Origin: Amycolatopsis decaplanina DSM 44594 | GTDB lineage: Bacteria > Actinomycetota > Actinomycetes > Mycobacteriales > Pseudonocardiaceae | Assembly: GCF_000342005.1 (NCBI RefSeq) | Contig: NZ_AOHO01000043.1 | Span: forward strand, 124,001 to 188,000 | Direction of reading: 5' to 3' | DNA: 64,000 nucleotides | In this document: piece after piece, positions 26,813-34,453 of the stretch | How positions within the stretch are numbered: position 1 is the stretch's first letter | Layout of the letters: every line of letters begins with the position of its first letter | Position numbers and translations under genes: made by a program | Notes under the pieces: generated by a model | The model's database searches: none | What the model was told of the DNA's origin: nothing | What the model saw: only the letters and a program-made list of their open reading frames with translations

Positions 26813-27082
26813 GTGCCCGGTTCAGAAGTCGAACTGTCCCATCGCGCGATGGCGATGCTGCGAGCGGTCGCGGCGCGCCGTGCCCAGATGTCGTGCAGCT
26901 GCGAGCCGGATCTCTTCATCGACGGGTTCGCCTGTTGCGATCAGATGACCGCTCACGCGCTGGCCCACGGCGGGTACATCCGCCCCGCCGAGTCCACCGG
27001 TCCCTCCGCGGTCACCGGCCGGGTGCCCGCCGAGCTGACCGAGGCGGGCGAGGCCGCCATCGCGGTCACCGCCGCCGCCTGA
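26813..27082 (+). CDS. Small Cys-rich hypothetical protein
   Basis: 89 residues from GTG 26813, which has AGAGAGG ten bases upstream; the open frame continues back to GTG 26771 but without a ribosome-binding site. It contains a cluster S-C-S-C-E-P-D-L-F-I-D-G-F-A-C-C (four Cys in 15 residues), which could bind zinc, followed by a helical, Ala-rich end. No signal peptide or membrane helix. I do not recognise a family. Confidence 0.6.
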   Translation: MPGSEVELSHRAMAMLRAVAARRAQMSCSCEPDLFIDGFACCDQMTAHALAHGGYIRPAESTGPSAVTGRVPAELTEAGEAAIAVTAAA

Positions 27083-27204
27083 CCTTTCACCGCATCGTCT
27101 GTCCGCAGTGGACGACGACCGTTTACAACCACCTCCCGCGTTCCTAGGATCCACCCCGGGATGAGGCCGTCGCCGTCGAGCGGCGACCGGGTTGGGAGGT
27201 GCCG

Positions 27205-27741
27205 ATGGCACGCACGGCTCGCCGCGATGCCGGTGGGGACGCCCTGAGTGAGCTGATGCGGAAAGCCGGCGCGGCACCCCGCCGCCGGGGACCGCGCGGG
27301 CCGAAGCACCGGGCTCCGGACGCCGCTGGCGGCAACGGGAGGATCCGGCGGATTTCGGCGCTTTCGGCGGGCGCCGTGGTCGTCGGCGGGCTGCTGGCCG
27401 TGCTGTTCATTCCGGCCGACCCGGCCGAGGTCATCCCGGGGATGCCGCTCCCGCCACCGTCGCCGACCATCGCCCCGCAGGCCGTCGAGGTCCCGGACGA
27501 CGCGGTGTCGTCGCCCGCTCCCTCGGGACCTTCGGGCGGCAGTGTCGCACCCCCGCCGCCGATGACCGCGTCGATGCACGGCTCGGAGACGCCGTCCCCG
27601 GCACCCACCCCGGCGCCCGAGGAACGGCCGGATCCGCGCGCCGGTCACCACGACCTCGATCAGTACTACGACTGGTACCACGGCGGCGGTTTTCCCGGCG
27701 GCTATCAAGGCGGCGGCCGCCTGCCGCAATGGGGCGGATAG
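27205..27741 (+). CDS. Membrane-anchored Pro-rich hypothetical protein
   Basis: 178 residues; ATG 27205 preceded by GGGAGG. A basic N-terminal segment (about 1-48), one membrane helix (about 49-68, ISALSAGAVVVGGLLAVLFI), then an extracytoplasmic Pro/Ser-rich stalk and a Gly/Tyr/His tail (HHDLDQYYDWYHGGGFPGGYQGGG). No catalytic domain seen. Topology suggests an outward-facing, wall-spanning tail. Confidence 0.7.
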   Translation: MARTARRDAGGDALSELMRKAGAAPRRRGPRGPKHRAPDAAGGNGRIRRISALSAGAVVVGGLLAVLFIPADPAEVIPGMPLPPPSPTIAPQAVEVPDDAVSSPAPSGPSGGSVAPPPPMTASMHGSETPSPAPTPAPEERPDPRAGHHDLDQYYDWYHGGGFPGGYQGGGRLPQWGG

Positions 27742-27917
27742 CGCCGATCGGGTGATCGGCGTCGTCGCTCGCCGTCGAACAAGAATTACAATTCAGCCCG
27801 GATTTCGTCCTTTCGTGTCTGGCGTCATTTTTCCTGTGTCCCGGCTTCGGCCGGGTACCTACGATGGTTCGCACTCTCCATTCCGCACGGAGTATGGCTG
27901 GGGGCTGAACAGGAAAA

Positions 27918-29948
27918 ATGAGTGTGGACGGACATTCTCCCGCGGTGCAGCTCGCCCGGAGAATGCTGATCAACCGCGAGACGGGGAATCCGTCCCGCCC
28001 GCAGCCGGTGACGCTGCTGCTCGGACCGGTCGGTTCGGGGAAGACCACGGCGCTGGAAGCGATCCGCCGTGACCTGGGCTGGGGTGTCGTGCACGCCGGA
28101 TTCGATTTCGGGCAAGGCGGCAGGGCGGGCACGATCGACGTGCTCACAAAACTGGCTTACTCGTTGTCGAGTAAATGGCGAAATCGACCGAAACCGCAGT
28201 TCGTTCGTTTCACGATTGCGCTGATCGCAGTTCAGGCGGAGCTTTCCGGACGAAATCGCGATGAAGACCTGGGGCAACTGAAGTCGCTGATCAACAGTTT
28301 CCACGGAATCATCTGGACACCGGCGCTGGACAAAGCGCTCGGCACGCTGACCGAGACGGCGAAGGCGATCGGTCTCGTCGAACCCCCGTATGCGGATCTG
28401 TTCCGCCAGACGTTCCCGCATCTGGTCCGGAACATCCGGCCGAGGCTCGGCAAGGCGCTGCGGTCGCTGGCGGACTTCCCCAACGCCGAGGGGAGATCCC
28501 CGTTCGACGCGCTGCTCGAACTCAACCGGCTCGCGCACGGCAGCGCCCGTGACGCCAAGGCGGTCAACGAGTGGCTGATGGCGGCGTTCCTCGGCGACGT
28601 CCGCGAGAACCATCCGCGGCTGGCCAAGCCGGAGGAGAAGAGCCCCTGCACCTGCGACATCTCGCAGCAGCGCAGGCACTGGCACAACTGGGTGGTGGTG
28701 CTCGACGACGTCGACCACGCCGGCGGGACCGAATTCCTCGCCGACCTGATCGCCGCGCGGGAACGGTACGCCGTCCAGCATCCGAACGACCGGGAGGCTC
28801 ACGACGCGCTGCTGGTCATCGCCACCAGCGGGCGGTGGCACGACGACTGGGGCACCGCCTGGCTGGCGCCGTGGAAGCCCGCGTCCGGCGCCCCGCCCGC
28901 CGTCCGGCCGATGGCGGACTGTGAGGAGGCCTCATACGACGACTGGGCGAACCCGGCCAACGGCGCGCTCGAATCGCCCTACTATCCCGTCCGGATCGCG
29001 CCCCAGTCGATCGGGCGGATCGCGCGCATCCTCGATTCCGGTGCGCGGACCCCGAAGGTCACGCTCGCGCACCGGGCGACCGGTGGGCTGCCGTCGGCGG
29101 TCGAGCAGCTCACGGGGCGGTTGCGGGCGAGCGACGCGCGCGAAGGCGACCGCGATCTGCTCACCACCGACCCCCGTGGCGAGCAGGACCCCTGCTACCG
29201 CAGGCTGACCGAGCTCGCCTTGACCGAGCACCTCGACGACGTCCATGTCGACGACTTCGTGACCGCGGCCCCGTTCGCGACCGCGCCCTGGCTGATCCCG
29301 GACGCCGCGCAGAGCCGGATCGACCAGCCGCACGTCGGGCGGATCCTGACCGAGCTGCGCACCTCGTTGTGGGTGACGGCGAGGAACTCGCCCGGTTCGA
29401 CGGACGACCAAGCGGCCCTGCATCCGTGGATCGCCGCGAACCTGGTGTCCGCGCTGGCCCGGCGCGGTGACGGGGACGGGCCGACCTACACCGACCAGTT
29501 CAAGGCCCTGCGCGACGACCCGGACACCGCACAGGATCCCGTGCGCCTGGCCTACTGCAACCTCGCGCTGGGCGACATCGGCGAAGTCGTCACCTTCTTC
29601 GAGCGCGAGTTCAACCGGATCCCGCACGCGGAGTGGATCGCGAAGCTCGAGCTGGTGCTGAACGCGCCGGACGATCTGCCACCCGAGCGGGATCACGCGG
29701 AGCTGTACGAAGAACTCGTCAACCTGGACAACGCGCGGTGCCCGGCCGACCGGTCCGAGATCCGGAACAACGTCGCCCGGCTCATCGCCGCGGGCTGGCT
29801 GACCGCCAACCCCTTCGCGGTCCGCGGGCAGGCCCAGCATCAGGTGATCGCGAACGCCTTCGCCGCGCTGGCCACCACCTCGCATCAGCCCGACGTCGGC
29901 GCGCTCGTGTCGGCCAAGGAAGCCGCCCGTCGCGGCGAATTCCCCTGA
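27918..29948 (+). CDS. P-loop ATPase of unknown function, paired with receptor
   Basis: 676 residues, soluble. Walker A G-P-V-G-S-G-K-T-T at 36-44 and Walker B W-V-V-V-L-D-D-V-D-H near 257-266, as in AAA+/STAND-like ATPases. A CTC motif precedes Walker B, and after about 520 comes an alpha-helical region that could be TPR-like. No recognised effector domain. It sits 19 bases before a gene for a membrane-anchored periplasmic-binding-protein-like receptor, so the two probably form one unit, sensing outside and acting inside. The intergenic leader (27742-27917) is AT-richer and holds the likely promoter. Confidence 0.75.
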   Translation: MSVDGHSPAVQLARRMLINRETGNPSRPQPVTLLLGPVGSGKTTALEAIRRDLGWGVVHAGFDFGQGGRAGTIDVLTKLAYSLSSKWRNRPKPQFVRFTIALIAVQAELSGRNRDEDLGQLKSLINSFHGIIWTPALDKALGTLTETAKAIGLVEPPYADLFRQTFPHLVRNIRPRLGKALRSLADFPNAEGRSPFDALLELNRLAHGSARDAKAVNEWLMAAFLGDVRENHPRLAKPEEKSPCTCDISQQRRHWHNWVVVLDDVDHAGGTEFLADLIAARERYAVQHPNDREAHDALLVIATSGRWHDDWGTAWLAPWKPASGAPPAVRPMADCEEASYDDWANPANGALESPYYPVRIAPQSIGRIARILDSGARTPKVTLAHRATGGLPSAVEQLTGRLRASDAREGDRDLLTTDPRGEQDPCYRRLTELALTEHLDDVHVDDFVTAAPFATAPWLIPDAAQSRIDQPHVGRILTELRTSLWVTARNSPGSTDDQAALHPWIAANLVSALARRGDGDGPTYTDQFKALRDDPDTAQDPVRLAYCNLALGDIGEVVTFFEREFNRIPHAEWIAKLELVLNAPDDLPPERDHAELYEELVNLDNARCPADRSEIRNNVARLIAAGWLTANPFAVRGQAQHQVIANAFAALATTSHQPDVGALVSAKEAARRGEFP

Positions 29949-29967
29949 CCCTGAACGGAACCCTGTG

Positions 29968-31263
29968 ATGTCCTGGCTCGATTCGTTGAGAACCCGCATG
30001 TCCGAGGCCCGTGAACGCGCGGCGACGGGACCGCCGGTGCGGCCGCGCGGCTGGGCGCGTCGTCATCGGGGGCTGCTGATCGCGGTCGTGGTCCTGCTGC
30101 TGGGTGCCGTGCTGGTTTCGTTCAGACCGTGGGAGTCCTGCGGTCCCGGGCTGCGCGCGGTGGACGCGGACGAGGAGTCGGTCGGCTCGTCGTACGTCTG
30201 CGTCGGGTTGAACCTCGACTCCGGTCCGATGCGGGACGACGATCCGCTCGACCCGTTGGAAAAGCTCATCAAGAGCCGCAACGAGACGGCGGGCGACAAC
30301 TTCAAGACCATCGTGGTACTGGAGAACCTCGCACCCGATCCGAAGGTCGACAGTCAGCCGTTCCCGTTCGTCCGGCGGGAGATCCAGGGCGCGATCACCG
30401 CCGCGTGGCCGAAGAACGGGCCCCCGGGAATCAAGCTCCTGCTGGCCAACTACGGGAGCAACGCCGATCACTGGCGCGTCGTCGCCGAGGAGATCGTCGC
30501 CGCGGCCGGTGCCCAGCGCATCGTCGCTGTCACCGACGTCGGCACCAGTTCGGAGAACAGCCGGGCGCTGGTGGCCGAACTGTCCCGGCACGGCATTGCC
30601 ACGATCGGCGCGACCGTCACCGCGGACAACATGAACACCGACCCGAAGGGCGCGCGGATCGACAACTTCTTCCGTGTGGGCCCGACCAACACCGACGAGG
30701 CCCGCGCCGCGGCCGGGTACATCGCCGCGCACGGCTTCCGCCGCGTGATGATGATCCAGGGAGTCAGCAAGGAGGACACCTACGCGACGACACTCGCCGA
30801 TGCGTTCCAGAACTCGTCGAAGGTCCCTGTCATCTTCACGAAGACCTACGACGTCAAGCCGCTCACCGACACTTCGCGTGAGACGTATCTGCGAGGGCTG
30901 TTCAGCAGATGGCACAACGACATCTGCGGTGCGAAACCCGATCTGATCTACTTCGCCGGCCGCGGGCTCGACCTCGGCGCCCTTGTGGCGGCCCTGGCGG
31001 GTGACGGTGCCTGCGAAGGGCTCGACACGGTGACCGTGATGACCGGGGACGACGCGAGCACACTTGCCGGGAAACCCTTGCAGCTGAACAAGGACATCAG
31101 CGTCAAGCTCCGCTACACGGCACTCGCGTATCCCGACCAGTGGGATATGTTCGCCGCCGATCCGGCGCATCCGACGTACAAGAAGAACCACGACAACTTC
31201 GTCGCCGAATTCACCGGTACCCATGGTTTCCCAAGGGGGAATTGTGGGACGGTGCCGCGATGA
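29968..31263 (+). CDS. Membrane-anchored periplasmic-binding-type receptor, zero-frame part
   Basis: 431 residues. Basic N-terminus, one membrane helix at about 35-51 and no lipobox, then a type 1 periplasmic-binding fold: KLLLANYGSNADHWRVVAEEIVAAAGAQRIVAVTD, HGIATIGATVTADNM, FFRVGPTNTDEARAAAGYIAAHGFRRVMMIQ, CGAKPDLIYFAGRGLDLGALVAAL. In this frame the protein stops after HGFPRGNCGTVPR, before the expected C-terminal lobe. That lobe is encoded in the -1 frame (to 31535), entered exactly at the heptamer 31227-31233. Joined, the product would be 522 residues. GTG 29965 and ATG 29968 are adjacent start choices. Confidence 0.8.
   Translation: MSWLDSLRTRMSEARERAATGPPVRPRGWARRHRGLLIAVVVLLLGAVLVSFRPWESCGPGLRAVDADEESVGSSYVCVGLNLDSGPMRDDDPLDPLEKLIKSRNETAGDNFKTIVVLENLAPDPKVDSQPFPFVRREIQGAITAAWPKNGPPGIKLLLANYGSNADHWRVVAEEIVAAAGAQRIVAVTDVGTSSENSRALVAELSRHGIATIGATVTADNMNTDPKGARIDNFFRVGPTNTDEARAAAGYIAAHGFRRVMMIQGVSKEDTYATTLADAFQNSSKVPVIFTKTYDVKPLTDTSRETYLRGLFSRWHNDICGAKPDLIYFAGRGLDLGALVAALAGDGACEGLDTVTVMTGDDASTLAGKPLQLNKDISVKLRYTALAYPDQWDMFAADPAHPTYKKNHDNFVAEFTGTHGFPRGNCGTVPR
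31227..31233 (+). other. Perfect -1 slippery heptamer T-TTC-CCA
   Basis: In the receptor frame the codons are GGT TTC CCA AGG, giving the X-XXY-YYZ heptamer TTTCCCA. A one-base backward slip re-reads AAG GGG GAA TTG TGG GAC, i.e. F-P-K-G-E-L-W-D-G-A-A-M-I-E-H-D-A-V, which continues the binding-protein fold. Downstream GCCGCG and CGCGGT could pair into a stimulatory stem. This could be programmed frameshifting, a mutation or a sequencing error. Confidence 0.5.
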
Positions 31264-31535
31264 TCGAACACGACGCGGTCGCCGCGGCGGTCGAGGCGGC
31301 GGTGCAGAACGTGTCGGCGGATCCGGTTTCGGTGGCGAACGTGTTGCGCAGCATCGACTGCAACTCCCCGGTGCCCGGCGCGACCGGGTTCATCGCGTTC
31401 GACCAGGCGACGGGGAATCAGCTCGACAAGGCGTTGCCGATCCTGTCCATCGATCCGGACGGTTCGGTGCATCCGGTCGACCTCGTGTGGTCGCGCGGAC
31501 GGCCGCTGAACACGGCGCCGGACTGCGGAGGGTGA
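31260..31535 (+). CDS. C-terminal lobe of the receptor in the -1 frame
   Basis: 91 residues from ATG 31260, which overlaps the zero-frame stop (ATGA). The sequence MIEHDAVAAAVEAAVQNVS..VANVLRSIDCNSPVPGATGFIAFDQATGNQL..PILSIDPDGSVHPVDLVW is the usual end of type 1 periplasmic-binding proteins. The coding signal begins before this ATG (FPKGELWDGAA), so the natural product is more likely a continuation by -1 frameshift than an independent gene; coupled re-initiation would give a separate lobe without a membrane anchor. Confidence 0.65.
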   Translation: MIEHDAVAAAVEAAVQNVSADPVSVANVLRSIDCNSPVPGATGFIAFDQATGNQLDKALPILSIDPDGSVHPVDLVWSRGRPLNTAPDCGG

Positions 31536-31561
31536 GGCTTCGCCGCCCTCGCCCACTGAAG

Positions 31562-31614
31562 TACATGAAGGCCCCCTTCCTTGCGCCAGGTGCAAGGAAG
31601 GGGGCCTTCATGTA
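31562..31614. terminator. Bidirectional hairpin, family B copy 2
   Basis: 23-base perfect arms (TACATGAAGGCCCCCTTCCT plus TGC) with a 7-base loop GCCAGGT, between the convergent receptor and GH18 genes. It should terminate both. Confidence 0.8.
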
Positions 31615-31623
31615 CTCCGCGAG

Positions 31624-32574
31624 TCAGCCGGTGTAACCCGCCACGATCTTGGTGTAGTCGTACTTGCCCTGCGAGATTCCCGCGCAGTTGTCGCAGTCGC
31701 GGTTCACCGCCCAGAACGAGAGCCGGGCGAGATGTTTGCTCGCCGCATAGTCACGGATCGCGCGGAAGTCGGCGACGCTGACGGTTTCGCCGGCGACGTC
31801 GGTCTTCCCGTTCATCGACGAGAGACCGCTGCGCCGGTAGGCCGCGTCGTCGCTCAGGCCGAAGGTGGACTTCACGACGTTCTTCAGCCCGTCCACGGCA
31901 CTGCGGGTCTTACCCGCCATGTCGCCGCCGCTGGAGAAGTCGAACGGCATGACCGACCACGCGTCGACGCCCGCGCCGAGTGCCTTCGACTGGTTGATCA
32001 GCCGTTTGCCGTGCGCGTTGGGGCCGCCGACCTCGGTCGGGATGGTGATCACCACGCGCAGCCCGGGGTTGTTCTGCTTGGTGATCTTGACGGCGTTCAG
32101 GATCCGGTCCTGGACGGTGTAGTTCTCGAACTCGTCGGTGTTTTCGATGTCGAGGTCGATGGCCTTGAGCTTGTAGGCGTCGATGACCTTCTGGTACGCG
32201 CCGGCGAGCGCGGCCGGGGTGCCGCACTTCGGGCCGAGTTTGGTGCCGGACCACCCGCCGAACGACGGGATGACGTCGCCGCCGTTGGCCCGGATGTTGT
32301 TGATCATCGTGGCGTCGGAGCCGGTGAGCGAACGGCTGCCGTCCCACTTCGGGTTGCAGCCACCGTCGGAGAGGATGAACGCGAGGGTGAAGGCCTTGAC
32401 CCCGGTGGCGTTCATCGCCGCGATCGGGTCCCTCTGTCCCGACCACTGGTACAGATAAGGCGAGGCGAGCACCGGATCCGCGGCCGCCGAAGCGACGGGG
32501 GCGAGGCCGACGGCCGTGGCGAGAGCGGCGCCGACGGTGGTGGCCAGGGTTGCCCAGCGTCGTAGGGATTTCAT
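31624..32574 (-). CDS. Secreted GH18 (chitinase-like) glycoside hydrolase
   Basis: 316 residues. Signal peptide MKSLRRWATLATTVGAALAT, continuing to AVGLAPVASA-A with cleavage near 30-32. The mature protein is a single GH18 barrel: SFGGWSG (104-110) on strand 3 and the catalytic D-L-D-I-E (140-144), where E144 is the proton donor; conserved SVMPFDF follows. No carbohydrate-binding module. It should hydrolyse chitin-type or other GlcNAc polymers outside the cell. ATG 32574 has GGAGG upstream; the longer frame to 32673 has no signal peptide logic. A DasR-like operator lies 100 bases upstream. Confidence 0.9.
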   Translation of the reverse strand: MKSLRRWATLATTVGAALATAVGLAPVASAAADPVLASPYLYQWSGQRDPIAAMNATGVKAFTLAFILSDGGCNPKWDGSRSLTGSDATMINNIRANGGDVIPSFGGWSGTKLGPKCGTPAALAGAYQKVIDAYKLKAIDLDIENTDEFENYTVQDRILNAVKITKQNNPGLRVVITIPTEVGGPNAHGKRLINQSKALGAGVDAWSVMPFDFSSGGDMAGKTRSAVDGLKNVVKSTFGLSDDAAYRRSGLSSMNGKTDVAGETVSVADFRAIRDYAASKHLARLSFWAVNRDCDNCAGISQGKYDYTKIVAGYTG

Positions 32575-32673
32575 AGGTCCTCCAACTGGTACGCGCGCGA
32601 CGAACGCGCAGGTGTGGAGCACCTCCGTCTTGACGCGGCGTATCAACCAGGAGGTAACCGTGTGCTCACTCAC

Positions 32674-32689
32674 GGTGGACTAGACCAAT
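32674..32689 (-). promoter_or_regulatory. DasR-responsive element-like site
   Basis: Leftward ATTGGTCTAGTCCACC matches 13 of 16 positions of the Streptomyces dre consensus as recalled, ACTGGTCTAGACCACT. It lies 100 bases upstream of the GH18 start. DasR is a GntR repressor released by glucosamine-6-phosphate and is known to control chitinase genes. Confidence 0.6.
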
Positions 32690-32802
32690 GAGGACTGTCA
32701 AGGATCAATCGGAAGTCGCCGGGAAAACGACCGACCTTCGTAGGGTGCCGATGACCCGGAAAGCGGAGTGACAGCCCTGCTCGAACCGGCTAGTTTGCCG
32801 AA

Positions 32803-34086
32803 ATGGTGGGGGACTCCCTGATGGCGACCGGAAGCGGCGCCCGAAGTGGCCGGTTCGCCGCGCCGTGCCGGATGCTGGGGGCCTGGAGCCTGTGGGAACT
32901 GCCCAGGCGCGGGCTGATCGGATATCTGCTCCTCGTCGAAGCTGCCGCGTTCGCCGCCACGGTGTACCTCTTCGCCCTCCGCCCGCCCGCGTGGTCGTCA
33001 CTGCTCCCGTTTTCCGCGCTGCTGGCGGGAATGATCCTCAGCTCGGAACTTTCGCGTCCCGTTGAGCGGTCCCGTGCCGACACCCGGCTCGGCGCCGGAC
33101 TGGACGCCGCCTGGATCTTCGCGGGCGCGCTGCTGCTGCCACCCGGCCTCGCCGCGGTGCTCGTCGTGGCCTCGGCGGTGTACCGCTGGTTCCGGATCCG
33201 GCGAGGGATTCCGCATCGCCAGGTGTTCGCGGCGGCCGCCACCATGCTGTCGGCGCTGGGCGCCTCGCTCGTCCCGGTGCTGCTGGGTGCACCGTTCGCC
33301 GACGCGACAAGGGATTTCCAGAGTTTCGCCCTCGCCTTCGCGACCGGCCTGGTGTTCCTTTCCGTCGACGCCGCGCTGGCCGCGCCGGCGGCGGAATTCG
33401 GGGCGGAGCCGTCGGGATTCGCCTTCGACGCGGCGATGGTCGCGTTCGGACTGCTGCTCGCGTGGTCGGCCGCGGACTGGCCGTTCGTCACGGTGGTGCT
33501 CGCCGGCGCGGTCGTGGTGCTGCACCGTGCGGGGACGATGCGCGCCCTGCGCGGCCATGCCGGCACGGATTCCGGCACCGGGCTGCTCACCGCGTCGTCC
33601 TGGTTGGACGGTGCCCGTACCCAGTTCGATCTCCTTCGCGGCCGTGGCATGGATCTTTCCCTGCTGATGCTCGATCTCGACCACTTCGCCCGGCTCAACG
33701 ACCAGTGTGGCAGGCATGTCGGTGACGACGTCCTTCGCGCCGTCGCGGACAGCTTGCGCGCCGAGGTCCGGGCGGCGGATCTGGTCGGCCGGTACGGCGG
33801 CGAGGAGTTCGTCGTCCTGCTGCCCGGCACGAGCCGGTTCGACGCGCACGCGATCGCCGAACGCATCCGGCTGCGGATCGCGTCGACTTCGGTCTCACTG
33901 GGTGGGACGAAGCCGGACGATCCGTTGTTCGCCGGGACGACCGTTTCGATCGGGGTATCGTCGCATCCCGCCGACGGTGAGACCCTCGACCGGCTCATCG
34001 GCGCGGCGGACCAGGCGTTGCGCGCGGCGAAGGCGGCCGGGCGCAACCGGACCGTCGTCTTCGAACCCGAGGAGCCGCTCGCTTAG
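32803..34086 (+). CDS. Membrane diguanylate cyclase, intact GGEEF
   Basis: 427 residues. About six hydrophobic segments between 35 and 245 form a membrane sensor part, followed by a GGDEF domain from about 250 (DSGTGLLTASSWLDGARTQFDLL, LLMLDLDHFARLNDQCGRHVGDDVLRAVA). The active site is R-Y-G-G-E-E-F, and an allosteric I-site R-A-A-D sits exactly five residues before it, so the enzyme should make c-di-GMP from two GTP and be inhibited by its product. ATG 32803 is given; ATG 32821, with GGGGGA eight bases upstream, is an equally good start. Confidence 0.93.
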   Translation: MVGDSLMATGSGARSGRFAAPCRMLGAWSLWELPRRGLIGYLLLVEAAAFAATVYLFALRPPAWSSLLPFSALLAGMILSSELSRPVERSRADTRLGAGLDAAWIFAGALLLPPGLAAVLVVASAVYRWFRIRRGIPHRQVFAAAATMLSALGASLVPVLLGAPFADATRDFQSFALAFATGLVFLSVDAALAAPAAEFGAEPSGFAFDAAMVAFGLLLAWSAADWPFVTVVLAGAVVVLHRAGTMRALRGHAGTDSGTGLLTASSWLDGARTQFDLLRGRGMDLSLLMLDLDHFARLNDQCGRHVGDDVLRAVADSLRAEVRAADLVGRYGGEEFVVLLPGTSRFDAHAIAERIRLRIASTSVSLGGTKPDDPLFAGTTVSIGVSSHPADGETLDRLIGAADQALRAAKAAGRNRTVVFEPEEPLA

Positions 34087-34453
34087 AGCCCGGTCCGAGC
34101 AGGGCAAGGCCGGCTCGAAGGTCCACGTCCTGCGCCGTGCGGCCGCACGCCGATAGGCAATCCGAAGTCCGAGTCGTCTCCAGCCAGATACATGGCCCCT
34201 TTTCGTGGTGGCGAATTGTCGCCAATATCAGGACGGGCCGAAGCCTCTGATTCGCCGGTTTTGCAGTGGTCGCATTTCGGCCGCCGTGCAAGGTGCACCG
34301 GAGGAGTTGTTGCCGCGTTGCTTTGGCATTCTGCCTGTGAAGCCGCCGGTGGACTCGGAGTGGAGTGGTGCGGCCTGCGGGAGAGGGTGGCCCATGCGAC
34401 ACGGTCTCGAAGGCGGACGCTGACGGAGGATTGAACCGATAGATGAGAACGCG
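34087..34453. other. Gene-free stretch before the cyanophycin synthetase gene
   Basis: 367 bases without a supportable ORF. It is less GC-rich than its surroundings and holds a short hairpin TGGCGA-ATTG-TCGCCA near 34208 and probably the promoter of the cyanophycin synthetase gene. No clear terminator for the diguanylate cyclase gene was found. Confidence 0.5.

Noticed and set aside
27205..27741. Anti-sigma or septum protein assignment for the Pro-rich membrane protein
   Set aside because: Only topology supports it; no zinc motif, no sigma partner and no recognisable domain.
31140..31259. Taking ATG 31140 as the start of the C-terminal receptor frame
   Set aside because: Residues before FPKGELWDG in that frame are Arg-rich and not protein-like; coding begins only at the slippery site.
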